From the NCBI RefSeq assembly GCF_003751625.1, contig NZ_RJUL01000003.1:310001-374000 (forward strand): DNA of 64,000 bases. Direction: 5' to 3'. This document shows positions 48,347 to 57,600 of the stretch, in pieces. The translations under genes were made by a program, and so were the position numbers. This DNA comes from Gallaecimonas pentaromativorans. GTDB taxonomy: Bacteria; Pseudomonadota; Gammaproteobacteria; Enterobacterales; Gallaecimonadaceae. A model generated the notes under the pieces. The model worked only from the letters and a program-made list of their open reading frames with translations, was not told the DNA's origin and ran no database searches. The stretch's first letter is position 1. Every line of letters begins with the position of its first letter.

Positions 48347-48909
48347 CGCTTTTAAAGGATCTGCTGGCCAGCGACATCAAGGGCGACGCCAAAAGCCTTA
48401 ACCTGCAATTGGAAGACACCCGCCAGCGCCTGGCGCAGCTGCAAGACCAGGCTCCCCATTGGCAAGCCCGCCTGGACACCATCGCCAGCGACCACGCCCA
48501 GTGCCAGCAGGCGGCAGTGGAGCAGGAAGCGGCCCTTCGCGCGGTGCTGGCCAAAGGCGATATGGAAGCGGCCCAGCGCGGCGCCGAGCTGCTGGCCAAC
48601 CTGGAAAACCAGTTATTGCTTATCGCCAGCCGCCGCCAGGCCATTGAAGAAGAACAGCGCCTTTACCGGCAATTGGAGCGGCAACTGGTGGACCTTCGCC
48701 GCCAGCTCAGCCTGGTAAGCGCCGCCCGGGAACTGGCCCGCATGCAGCACACCCTGGACCCGCTCCTTAAACGCCAGGGCACCAGCACAAAGGCTGCCCT
48801 CAAGGCCATTCGCCAGCGCGAAGCCCGCACCGATGCCGAGGCCAAAGTACCGGCCCCCAGCTCTGCCGCTACGGTATTGGCCCGACTCAAGGGATTGCCT
48901 GATGAGTAA
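48343..48909 (+). CDS. PspA/IM30 family protein (YjfJ-like)
   Basis: 188 aa, almost entirely helical coiled coil, as expected of PspA/Vipp1 (ESCRT-III-like) membrane-stress proteins, though shorter than E. coli PspA (222 aa). The N terminus (MTLLKDLLASDIKGDAKSL) lacks the strongly amphipathic helix of PspA itself, as in YjfJ types. It would form oligomers on the inner membrane. It overlaps both neighbouring genes, so the operon is tightly coupled. Confidence 0.85.
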   Translation: MTLLKDLLASDIKGDAKSLNLQLEDTRQRLAQLQDQAPHWQARLDTIASDHAQCQQAAVEQEAALRAVLAKGDMEAAQRGAELLANLENQLLLIASRRQAIEEEQRLYRQLERQLVDLRRQLSLVSAARELARMQHTLDPLLKRQGTSTKAALKAIRQREARTDAEAKVPAPSSAATVLARLKGLPDE

Positions 48910-49234
48910 GAAGCTGGAGCAAAAATGGGCCTCGTCCATTGCCGCCATGAAAGCGGTGCAGGTGGCCTTTGATCTGGACAGTAAGCTCCAGTACGCCATT
49001 CGCCTGGCCGCCCTTGAAGAAGGCCTGAGCCCGTCGGACCAAATTCGCGCCATGCTTGATCTCCCAGTCACCACCCGCCCCAAACGGCCTCGCCTGACCG
49101 TGACCTTAAGCGGCGACGACTACCTGCGCCTTGGCGAGCGTTACGGGCTGCTGCCGGACGATCAATTGGAAATTAAGAAAAGGGTCATGCAAGAATTGGC
49201 CGAACAGGCAGATGCGTTACTAAAGGACGACTAG
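48902..49234 (+). CDS. Small protein with two ribbon-helix-helix-like units
   Basis: 110 aa; ATG at 48902, eight bases inside the preceding gene. Not a family I can name. Residues 18-52 (VQVAFDLDSKLQYAIRLAAL through QIRAML) and 60-98 (RLTVTLSGDDYLRLGERYGL through VMQEL) both follow a strand-helix-helix pattern, so it may be a tandem RHH protein that binds DNA or a partner. Being locked into a PspA/ion-channel operon, it could regulate that operon. Confidence 0.65.
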   Translation: MSKKLEQKWASSIAAMKAVQVAFDLDSKLQYAIRLAALEEGLSPSDQIRAMLDLPVTTRPKRPRLTVTLSGDDYLRLGERYGLLPDDQLEIKKRVMQELAEQADALLKDD

Positions 49235-49235
49235 C

Positions 49236-50060
49236 GTGAAACCCGAACTGAGGGTACTGGCCCCCACCCCCATCGAACTGGCGATGATGATCCTCTCGGT
49301 CGTGGCCGTGGCGGTGGTACTGGTGTTGCAGTTTGCGCCCCTCGACAGGGACGAGCGGGAATTGCTGCTGCTGATGGACACCGTCATCTGCGTGATATTC
49401 CTGACCCGCTTTGCCATTGGCCTGGTAAAGGCCCAGGACAAATGGGCCTATGTGCGTGCCCACTGGATAGATGTGCTGTCCAGTATCCCGGCGGTAGATG
49501 TGCTGCGCTACGGCAGGCTGTTCCAAGTGCTGCGGGTACTTAGGGTACTGCGCATGGCCAATCAGGTGATCCAGCAGCTGTTAAAAGAGAGTACCCATGC
49601 GGTGCTGGCCACCATATTGGTGACCCTGGTGGTGGTGATAGGAGGCAGCTCCATCGCCATTTTGCTGGCCGAGAGCAACAACCCCGCCTCCAATATCCAC
49701 ACCGCCGAAGACGCCATCTGGTGGTCGCTGGTGACTATTTCCACCGTCGGCTATGGCGATTACTACCCGGTCAGCACCGCCGGGCGCATCATCAGCGCCC
49801 TGGTGATCGTCACCGGGGTATCAATTTTCGGGGGATTGAGCGGTTTAATGGCGGCCCGGCTGACCCGCAGCGGCGAAACCGAAGAGCTGCACCACAGAAC
49901 GGTGCAGCATAAGCTCGACAGTCTTGAGCAGCAGGTGCAATTGCTGAGCGAGCAGCTTGGCGCGCTCAGCGACCAACTCAAGGCCAGTAAATCGGCTGAT
50001 CCAGCCCCAGCTGACGAGACTGATCCATCGCCACCACCAACGACTGGCGCTTGCGATTAA
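49236..50060 (+). CDS. Voltage-gated-type potassium channel
   Basis: 274 aa, GTG start two bases after the previous stop. Six-helix architecture: TM helices at about 10-30 and 42-62, an S4-like segment with regularly spaced Arg (RYGRLFQVLRVLRVLRM), S5, and a pore with selectivity filter TISTVGYGDYYP, then S6. A C-terminal coiled coil (HKLDSLEQQVQLLSEQL) probably tetramerises. The last 83 bases overlap the 3' end of ygiF on the other strand. As fourth gene with DUF2170 and PspA, it may sense or relieve loss of membrane potential. Confidence 0.9.
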   Translation: MKPELRVLAPTPIELAMMILSVVAVAVVLVLQFAPLDRDERELLLLMDTVICVIFLTRFAIGLVKAQDKWAYVRAHWIDVLSSIPAVDVLRYGRLFQVLRVLRVLRMANQVIQQLLKESTHAVLATILVTLVVVIGGSSIAILLAESNNPASNIHTAEDAIWWSLVTISTVGYGDYYPVSTAGRIISALVIVTGVSIFGGLSGLMAARLTRSGETEELHHRTVQHKLDSLEQQVQLLSEQLGALSDQLKASKSADPAPADETDPSPPPTTGACD

Positions 50061-51468
50061 GCCAGGCTTCCAGCTGCTCTTCGTCCTCGTCGGACAAATC
50101 CAGGCGGCCAGCCAGCTGCCCCAGCCCTTCCAGGCGGCGCGCTTCTTCCAGACCGAACAGGAAATCCTGCCACAGCTCCAGCGCCGCCATGGCCAGGCCG
50201 TCCTGATAAAGGCCGGCGAAAGTGCGGCAGCACGTGAGGTAGCGCAGTACCCGCCCTTCCTGGTCCACATATTGCGCCAGACTCATACCCCGGGTCAGGT
50301 GCCGCTTGATGTCGGCAAAGGCCTTGGCAAGGTGGGTATCGGCAAACCATTTGATGGGTTTGTCGAGCTCGGCAAGAGCCGAGGCGTCAAGCTTTACTCG
50401 CCACTCTTTGAGCGCCACAAACTTCAGAGCTGAAAGTTTCAGGCGATTGGCGCGCTCGCCAGCCAGCAGCTGGGTAAAGAAGGCCAGGTTCGGCAGCACC
50501 TGTTGGCGGGCATTGGCCTGCTCCAAAAGCTCATCGCTGATGCTGAGCTTTCGAAAGCCGCTGCCTTTGCTGCCCAGCACCTTGGCAATGCGCACCTGGG
50601 CTTGGGCCTGGGCCAGCTGGTCGGCCAGCCATTGGCATTCTTGGCGCAGCTCGCTTGAGGCCTTGCGCGGCACCAGGCCGCCAAAGAGGCTCAATACCTG
50701 GCGCAAGTACTGCAAGGCCTCGCTGATGGCCAGCAATGCCTGCCAGCCCGGTTGCAGCAAAAACGCATCTTCGGCTTGCTGCCACTGGCTGATGGCGCAG
50801 GCCAGCGCTTGTTGCAGCACGTCGTCGTTGCTCATTTGCCGGTCAACAGCGGGCACCGGGGCATCCATGTCGAGACTGCCCTGGCCCTTGGCCAGCCAGT
50901 TGCCTCGCGCCGCCTTGGACAGGCCAAAGCACTGCACGCCGTCGCGCAGCAAGCCGCTGGCAAAATCAAACAGGGCTTTGAGGTCCTCGCCCTGCATTTC
51001 CAGCTCGAGCTCGCGGATCGGCAGGCAGCGCTCGCCGGCGCACACTTCGCCCTGGTCCCAGCAGAACTCCACCTGGCCGCTTGCCACCAGGGTTTTCTGG
51101 CGGGCAAAGTCGGTGGAGAACACCGGCACCAGCGCTTGCGCCAGGGCATTCAAATCGGTGCCCTGGGGCCAGACCTCGGCCGGGAAAGCGTGTAAGTCCG
51201 GCTTGTCGCCGTCGATGGGCAGGTTATATTCAGGTCTGGCAGAGAGCGCCGAGCCCGAATTGCCGGCCAGCTTGAGGGTTTGCTCCCGCTGGCCGTCCAC
51301 TTCGCGGATGCGAAGGCCCATGCGCCAGCCGGCCAACAGACCGTCAGCGGTGTCAAAGTAGGTGTTTTTGAGGTGGCGACTGGCCGCCTCACCGAGAAGG
51401 GGCGCAAGCCAGCTGTCGGTGTCGACCTGGCTTGCTACGCGTAATTTAAGTTCAGTTTCGATGGCCAT
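49978..51468 (-). CDS. ygiF: Inorganic triphosphatase, CYTH-CHAD protein (YgiF)
   Basis: 496 aa. N-terminal CYTH domain (1-200) starts with the diagnostic ExExK (ETELKLRV) and hydrolyses tripolyphosphate. The C-terminal CHAD domain (about 205-496) is helical with conserved His/Arg positions and binds polyphosphate in studied homologues. Length and order match E. coli YgiF. The gene overlaps the ion-channel gene tail to tail and is divergent from the phosphate-uptake pair DUF47-pit, which fits a phosphate theme. Confidence 0.94.
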   Translation of the reverse strand: MAIETELKLRVASQVDTDSWLAPLLGEAASRHLKNTYFDTADGLLAGWRMGLRIREVDGQREQTLKLAGNSGSALSARPEYNLPIDGDKPDLHAFPAEVWPQGTDLNALAQALVPVFSTDFARQKTLVASGQVEFCWDQGEVCAGERCLPIRELELEMQGEDLKALFDFASGLLRDGVQCFGLSKAARGNWLAKGQGSLDMDAPVPAVDRQMSNDDVLQQALACAISQWQQAEDAFLLQPGWQALLAISEALQYLRQVLSLFGGLVPRKASSELRQECQWLADQLAQAQAQVRIAKVLGSKGSGFRKLSISDELLEQANARQQVLPNLAFFTQLLAGERANRLKLSALKFVALKEWRVKLDASALAELDKPIKWFADTHLAKAFADIKRHLTRGMSLAQYVDQEGRVLRYLTCCRTFAGLYQDGLAMAALELWQDFLFGLEEARRLEGLGQLAGRLDLSDEDEEQLEAWLNRKRQSLVVAMDQSRQLGLDQPIYWP

Positions 51469-51619
51469 CGTGGCTTTTGGTTGACAGGTGTCGGGCTGAT
51501 TATAACGGCCATAGCCGCAAAAAAAACGCCATTACCGTTTTATTACAGCAGACCTTTGCGCTATTCTTCGCGCCGCATTGGCCTGATGCCGACATTATCG
51601 TCAAATATGAGGGGCAACC

Positions 51620-52300
51620 ATGCCTGCAAACAGTATCTTAGGTCTTTTCGCCAAATCGCCGATCCGGCCCCTGCAGCAACACATGGACAAGGTCCACGAG
51701 TGCTGCCAGAAATTGTTGCCATTCTTTGAGGCGGTCCTCGCCGACGACTGGCACCAAGCCGGGGAATTGCGCAACCTTATCAGCCAGCTTGAAAAAGAAG
51801 CCGACGCACTGAAGCGGGAGATCCGCCTGACGCTGCCGTCCGGCCTGTTCATGCCGGTTGAACGTACCGACCTGCTGGAACTGGTCAAAGAGCAAGACCG
51901 TATCGCCAACAAGGCCAAGGACATTGCCGGCCGGGTGCTGGGTCGTAAGCTCAAGATCCCTTCCATCTTCGCTGAAGAATTCGGCGCCTACCTTTCCCGT
52001 TGCCTGGACGCAACAGCGCTTGCCGCCAAGGCCATCAACGAACTGGACGAGTTACTCGAGACCGGTTTCCGTGGCCGAGAGGTTGAGCTGGTCAATCGGA
52101 TGATCAACGAGCTCGATGACATCGAGCACGATACCGACGAGTTGCAGATCCGCCTGCGTCGCCAACTGCTGGCGATTGAGAAGGATCTGAACCCGATCGA
52201 CGTCATGTTCCTTTACTCCATCCTCGAATGGGTTGGCGACCTGGCCGACCGAGCGGAGGGCGTGGGGTCACGCTTGGAGCTGCTCCTGGCGCGCAGCTAA
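51620..52300 (+). CDS. DUF47 family PhoU-like protein (phosphate transport accessory)
   Basis: 226 aa, helical, PhoU-like (TIGR00153 type). N-terminal MPANSILGLFAKSPIRPLQQHM and the EKEADALKREIR and DDIEHDTDELQIRLRR segments carry the metal-binding acidic motifs of the family. It lies 12 bases before the pit gene and is thought to modulate Pit transporters. Co-transcription is very likely. Confidence 0.93.
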   Translation: MPANSILGLFAKSPIRPLQQHMDKVHECCQKLLPFFEAVLADDWHQAGELRNLISQLEKEADALKREIRLTLPSGLFMPVERTDLLELVKEQDRIANKAKDIAGRVLGRKLKIPSIFAEEFGAYLSRCLDATALAAKAINELDELLETGFRGREVELVNRMINELDDIEHDTDELQIRLRRQLLAIEKDLNPIDVMFLYSILEWVGDLADRAEGVGSRLELLLARS

Positions 52301-52312
52301 CAGGAAACAAAC

Positions 52313-53581
52313 ATGGATATCATCGCTAACTACGGTACCGTTCTGGTGCTGCTTGCGGCTTTTGTCGGCTTTTTGATGGCATGGGGTATTGGTGCCAACG
52401 ACGTAGCCAACGCCATGGGTACCTCTGTGGGCACCCGTTCTCTGACCGTAAAACAAGCCATCATCATTGCCATGGTGTTCGAGTTTGCCGGGGCCTACCT
52501 GGCCGGCGGCGAAGTCACCTCCACCATTCGCAAGGGCATTATCGATTCCAGCGCCTTTGTCGGCCACGCCGACGTGTTGGTGCTGGGGATGATAGCTTCC
52601 CTGCTGGCTGCCGGGATCTGGCTGATTGTGGCGTCCCACTACGGCTGGCCGGTGTCCACCACCCACTCCATCATCGGTGCCATCATCGGCTTTGCCACCG
52701 TGGCCCTTGGCAGTGATGCGGTGCAGTGGGGCAAGACCCTGGGCATTGTCGGCTCCTGGATCATCACCCCCGCCATCTCCGGCCTGATTGCCTACTTTAT
52801 CTTCGTCAGCGTGCAGCGCTTTATCTTCGACACCGAAGATCCGCTGAAAAACGCCAAGCGCTTCGTGCCGGTGTACATGTTCCTGACCGCTTTCGTCATC
52901 AGCCTGGTCACCCTGAAAAAGGGCTTGTCCCACATCGGCTTGCACTTGAGCAACGGCGAAGACTGGCTCTACTCCTTCCTTGCCTCTTTGGTGGTGATGA
53001 TTGGCGGCTACCTCTTTATCGGCCGCAAGCAGTATAACCCCTCCGACGACAAGGACATGGGTTTTGCCAACGTTGAGAAGGTGTTCGCCATTCTGATGGT
53101 ACTGACCGCCTGCGCCATGGCCTTTGCCCACGGCTCCAACGACGTGGCCAACGCCATTGGCCCGCTGTCGGCGGTGGTGAGCGTGGTGGAAGCGGGCGGC
53201 GTGATCGCCTCCAAATCCTCTATCGCCTGGTGGATCTTGCCCCTTGGCGGCTTCGGTATCGTACTGGGCCTGGCGGTGATGGGTAAAAAGGTGATGGCAA
53301 CCGTCGGCACCGGCATTACCCATCTCACCCCCAGCCGCGGTTTTGCCGCCCAGTTTGCCACCGCCACCACTGTGGTACTGGCTTCAGGCACCGGCCTGCC
53401 CATCTCCACCACCCAAACCCTGGTAGGGGCCATCATGGGTGTGGGCCTGGCCCGCGGTATCGCTGCCCTTAACCTGTCGGTTATCCGCAACATCGTGGTG
53501 TCTTGGGTCGTTACCCTGCCGGCCGGGGCTTTGCTGTCCATCATCATCTTCTGGATCCTCGAAGCACTGATCCTCTCCTGA
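52313..53581 (+). CDS. pit: Low-affinity inorganic phosphate transporter
   Basis: Inner membrane Pit/PiT family symporter of metal-phosphate. 422 aa, shorter than E. coli PitA (499) and typical of the DUF47-linked subgroup. Two inverted signature repeats: GANDVANAMGTSVG (about residue 26) and GSNDVANAIGPLSAV (about 275). About ten membrane helices. A terminator follows the stop. Confidence 0.95.
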   Translation: MDIIANYGTVLVLLAAFVGFLMAWGIGANDVANAMGTSVGTRSLTVKQAIIIAMVFEFAGAYLAGGEVTSTIRKGIIDSSAFVGHADVLVLGMIASLLAAGIWLIVASHYGWPVSTTHSIIGAIIGFATVALGSDAVQWGKTLGIVGSWIITPAISGLIAYFIFVSVQRFIFDTEDPLKNAKRFVPVYMFLTAFVISLVTLKKGLSHIGLHLSNGEDWLYSFLASLVVMIGGYLFIGRKQYNPSDDKDMGFANVEKVFAILMVLTACAMAFAHGSNDVANAIGPLSAVVSVVEAGGVIASKSSIAWWILPLGGFGIVLGLAVMGKKVMATVGTGITHLTPSRGFAAQFATATTVVLASGTGLPISTTQTLVGAIMGVGLARGIAALNLSVIRNIVVSWVVTLPAGALLSIIIFWILEALILS

Positions 53582-53587
53582 ACATCA

Positions 53588-53617
53588 AAGGCCATGGCAC
53601 TTGCCATGGCCTTTTTT
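53588..53617 (+). terminator. Rho-independent terminator after pit
   Basis: AAAGGCCATGGCACTTGCCATGGCCTTTTTT: GGCCATGGC stem with a three-to-four base loop. Confidence 0.9.
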
Positions 53618-53662
53618 GCTATCTAGGATTGTGCGGCGACTTTTATTCGGATAATCAACACA

Positions 53663-54229
53663 ATGCTAAAGCGTGCGCTGCTTCTGCTGCTGGTTTTGAC
53701 ACCAGGGCTTTCCTTTGCCGATCCTGCCTACGTCAGTGAAGACGTTTATATTTTCCTGCACTCCGGTCCGTCCCGCGATTACCGCATCATCGGTTCAATC
53801 AACGCCGGTACCGAGCTCAAAGTGCTGGACCACAGCGGTGACTTCACCAAGGTGGAAGACGATCAGGGCCGTGACGGCTGGGTGGAAAGCCAGTTCGTAA
53901 CCACCACCCCGTCGTTCAGGGTCACCATTCCCAAACTCCAGGCCTCCCTTAAGGCTGCCCAGGACAAAATCACCGAGCTGTCTTCCGGCCACGAGGCGCT
54001 TGCCAGCACCCTGGACAACCTCAAGCAGGACAAAGTGCAGCTGACCCAACAAGTGCAGGAACAACAGGCCACCATCAGCCAGTTGCAAAGCCAGGTGAAA
54101 GGCATGGACCAAAGCAACCTGATGCGTTGGTTCATGTATGGCGGCGGCGTGGCCGGTGCCGGTTTGCTGCTGGGGTTGGTGCTGCCGCACCTGGTGCCCC
54201 GCAAGAAACGCAAGGACATGTGGGTTTAA
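53663..54229 (+). CDS. ygiM: SH3-domain protein, YgiM family
   Basis: 188 aa membrane-anchored periplasmic protein. A signal peptide (1-20, ending LSFA) precedes a bacterial SH3 domain (about 22-90; VYIFLHSGPSRDYRIIGSI, DGWVESQFV), a coiled coil (about 95-155) and one C-terminal membrane helix (about 160-180), followed by RKKRKD. Function unknown; possibly peptidoglycan-binding. Proximity to ygiF, glnE and hldE matches the E. coli neighbourhood. Confidence 0.92.
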   Translation: MLKRALLLLLVLTPGLSFADPAYVSEDVYIFLHSGPSRDYRIIGSINAGTELKVLDHSGDFTKVEDDQGRDGWVESQFVTTTPSFRVTIPKLQASLKAAQDKITELSSGHEALASTLDNLKQDKVQLTQQVQEQQATISQLQSQVKGMDQSNLMRWFMYGGGVAGAGLLLGLVLPHLVPRKKRKDMWV

Positions 54230-54245
54230 TATATTGCCCCCAAAT

Positions 54246-54273
54246 AAAAAGGCCGCGTATCGCGGCCTTTTTA
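54246..54273. terminator. Rho-independent terminator after ygiM
   Basis: AAAAAGGCCGCGTATCGCGGCCTTTTT: GGCCGCG/CGCGGCC stem with a three-base loop. Confidence 0.9.
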
Positions 54274-54696
54274 TTTGTATACCGAATGCAAACATTAAAA
54301 TAAAAAACCAAAAAATACGCATTAAAACCCAAATATAACCACATCCACCAAAGCATCTTTCCTGCCATAACACCCGCCACAGGCGGCACTTGTCATTTTA
54401 GAGCCCACGCTCTAGTCATGCAGCCCCCCCGCATAGCCAACAAGCCTTATTTTTGCTGCCTTAACAGCACAATCATTCGCACTGTAAACAGTTAGCCATC
54501 AATGATAGAAGGGAGCGGTAAAGGGGCGTTTTGTGAGCCAATCTTCAGTGCTTTCACGCGCTGCTCAAATGCGGTGAAAAGGGGATTTTCATGCACCGTG
54601 TATATTGTATACTCTGCGCCGTCCTGCCCGCCGAGGGTGGAAATTTCATCAGCCTTTGGCTCACAACAGAGCCCTGTAGCAAAGGTGTCTAGCCCT
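54274..54696. other. putA upstream region without a gene
   Basis: 423 bases. The first 100 are AT-rich; no credible coding region is present, although the putA frame is open back to 54502. It should hold the putA promoter. GTATATTGTATAC at 54600-54612 is a palindrome with GTATA/TATAC arms and could bind a regulator, which is of interest because this PutA lacks its own DNA-binding domain. Confidence 0.55.
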
Positions 54697-57600
54697 ATGT
54701 TCAATCCAAGCCAGGTGATTGCACCGGATTACCAGCTGCCCAGCCTCGATGTGCTGCGCCAAGCCATTACCGACAACTACGCGGTAGATGAAGAAAGCTA
54801 CCTGACCGAGCTGTTAAAGCTGGTGCCAAGCGCCGAAGAGCAGGTACAGGCCACCTCCAAGGAAACCGAGCGGCTGGTGACCAAGATCCGTGCCCATCAC
54901 GACAACGGCGACGGTATCCAGGCCTTCTTGCAGCAATACAGCCTGGACACCCAAGAAGGCATCATCCTGATGTGCCTGGCAGAGGCGCTGCTGCGCATTC
55001 CAGACCCTGACACCGCCGACGCCCTCATCAAGGACAAGCTGTCCGGCGCCGACTGGGCCAGGCACTTTAATCAGTCCGAATCTTTGCTGGTGAATGCTTC
55101 CACCTGGGGCCTGATGCTGACCGGCAAAGTGATCACCATGGACCGCCGCATCGACGGCAGCCCGGCAAGCCTCTTGAACCGCATGGTCAATCGCCTGGGC
55201 GAGCCGGTGGTGCGTAAGGCCATGTACGCGGCCATGAAGATCATGGGCAAGCAGTTCGTGCTGGGGCGCACCATCAAGGAAGCCCTGAAGAACTCGCAAA
55301 AGTCCCGTAAGCTGGGCTACACCCACTCCTACGACATGCTGGGCGAAGCGGCCCTGACCGCCAAGGACGCCCGAAAGTATTTTGACGACTACGCCAGCGC
55401 CATTGCCGCCCTGGGCAGCGCCGAATACGACGAAAGCAAAGCCCCCCGCCCCACCATCTCCATCAAGCTCTCGGCCCTGCACCCGCGCTACGACGTGCAG
55501 AACGTCGATAGGGTACGTACCGAGATGGTGGAGATTGTTCGCCAACTGGTCGAAAAAGCCCGCGCCGCCAACATCGGCCTGCAAATTGATGCCGAAGAAG
55601 CCGACCGCCTGGAGATCTCCCTGGATATCTTTGAAGCGGTCTATCGCAGCGATGCTGCCAAGGGCTGGGGCAATTTCGGCCTGGTGGTACAGGCCTTTTC
55701 CAAGCGTGCCCTGCCGGTACTGAACTGGCTGGCCCGCCTTGGCCAAGAGCAAGGGGACCTTATCCCGGTGCGACTGGTAAAAGGCGCTTACTGGGATACC
55801 GAGATCAAGCTGTGCCAGGCCGCCGGCCTCAGTGGCTACCCGGTTTATACCCGTAAAGCCAGCACCGACGCCTCCTACCTGGCCTGTGCCCGCTTCTTGC
55901 TGAGCGAGCACACCAAAGGCGTGATTTACCCGCAGTTTGCGTCCCACAACGCCCACACCGTCACCGCCATCAAGGCCATGGCCGCTGGCCGGCCTTTTGA
56001 ATACCAGCGGCTGTGGGGCATGGGCGACGAGCTGTACGACACTGTGCTGGAAGAAAACCCCGGCCAGTCGGTCCGTATCTACGCGCCGGTGGGCAGCCAC
56101 AAAGACTTGCTGCCCTACCTGGTGCGCCGCCTATTGGAAAACGGCGCCAACAGCTCCTTTGTACACAAGTTGGTGGACCCGAAAACCCCGGTCTCGAGCC
56201 TGGCCACCCACCCGCTGAAAACCCTGGCCGAGGCCCCGAGCCTGGCCAACCACAAAATTCCGATGCCCGCGGCCATTTACGGCACCCGCAAGAATTCCGG
56301 AGGCACCAACTTGCATATCCAGTCTGAAGCCAAGCCTTTCTTCGACGCCCTGGCGCCCTTTAAAAACCACCAATGGCAAGCCGGCCCCATTATCGGCGGC
56401 AAGGTACAAAGCGGCGAGCCGCAGCAGGTGGTATCGCCCCATAACCACAGCGATGTGGTAGGCACCGTCGGTTTTGCCGGCGCCGCCCAGGCCAAAGAAG
56501 CCATCACGCTGGCCAAGGCCGCCTTCCCGGCCTGGCGCAACAGCAACGTCGAAGTGCGGGCCAAGGCCCTGGAGACCTTCGCCGATGTGATGGAAGAGCA
56601 CCAAGCTGAGCTGATCGCCCTGGTTGCCCGTGAAGCTGGCCGGATCCTGCAAGACGGCATCGACGAAGTGCGCGAAGCCGTGGATTTCTGCCGCTACTAC
56701 GCCCAGCAGGCCCGCAAGATGTTCAACGGCGCCGAAGTGCTGCCCGGACCCACCGGCGAGCTCAACGAGCTGTACGTGCAAGGCAAGGGCGTGTTCGTTT
56801 GCATCAGCCCCTGGAACTTCCCGCTGGCCATCTTTGTTGGCCAGGTAGCGGCGGCCCTGGCCACCGGTAACACCGTGATTGCCAAGCCGGCCGAGCAAAC
56901 CTGCCTAGTGGCGTTTCGCGCCATCGAATTGGCCCTCAAAGCGGGTGTGCCAAGCGACGTGCTGCACTTCCTGCCCGGTGACGGCGCCGGTGTCGGCGCA
57001 GCCCTGACCAGTGACGACCGTATCGCTGGCGTGGTGTTTACCGGCTCTACTGCTACCGCCAAAGCCATCAACAAGGCCCTGGCCGACCACGACGGTGCCA
57101 TCAAGACCCTGATCGCCGAAACCGGTGGCCAGAACGCCATGATCGTCGACTCCACCGCCCTGCCCGAGCAGGTGGTGAACGATGTCATTGGCTCTTCCTT
57201 TACCTCCGCCGGCCAGCGCTGCTCAGCCCTTAGGGTCCTGTACGTGCAAGCCGACGTGGCCGACCGCATTCTGGAGCTGCTAAAAGGCGCCATGCAGGAG
57301 CTGGTGGTAGGGGACCCTTGGGATTACAAAACCGACATCGGCGCCGTTATCGACAACGATGCCAAGGCCCAGTTGGAAGCCCACCTCGAAGCGCTCAAAG
57401 ACCTTGCCAAGCCCATCGCCACCACCCCCATGGGTGAAGCCACCCGCAACGGCTCTTTTGTCACCCCGACCGCGGTTGAAATAAGCAGCATCGACCAGCT
57501 GACCAAAGAGAATTTCGGCCCCATCCTGCACGTGGTGCGCTTCAAGGCCGACGAACTGGACAGCGTAATAGACGCCATCAACGCCACCGGCTATGGCCTG

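Noticed and set aside
50306-51361. Plus-strand open frame of 351 codons opposite ygiF
   Set aside because: Antisense shadow rich in Ser/Ala/Arg; ygiF is a well-supported gene.
51481-51506. TTGACA ... TATAAC as a promoter for the DUF47-pit pair
   Set aside because: The spacing is only 14 bases, too short for a normal sigma-70 promoter.
54492-54704. Minus-strand open frame of 70 codons upstream of putA
   Set aside because: No ribosome binding site or similarity; it overlaps the putA start region and the likely promoter.
54814-56100. Minus-strand open frame of 428 codons opposite putA
   Set aside because: Complete overlap with the proline dehydrogenase domain and no recognisable features.
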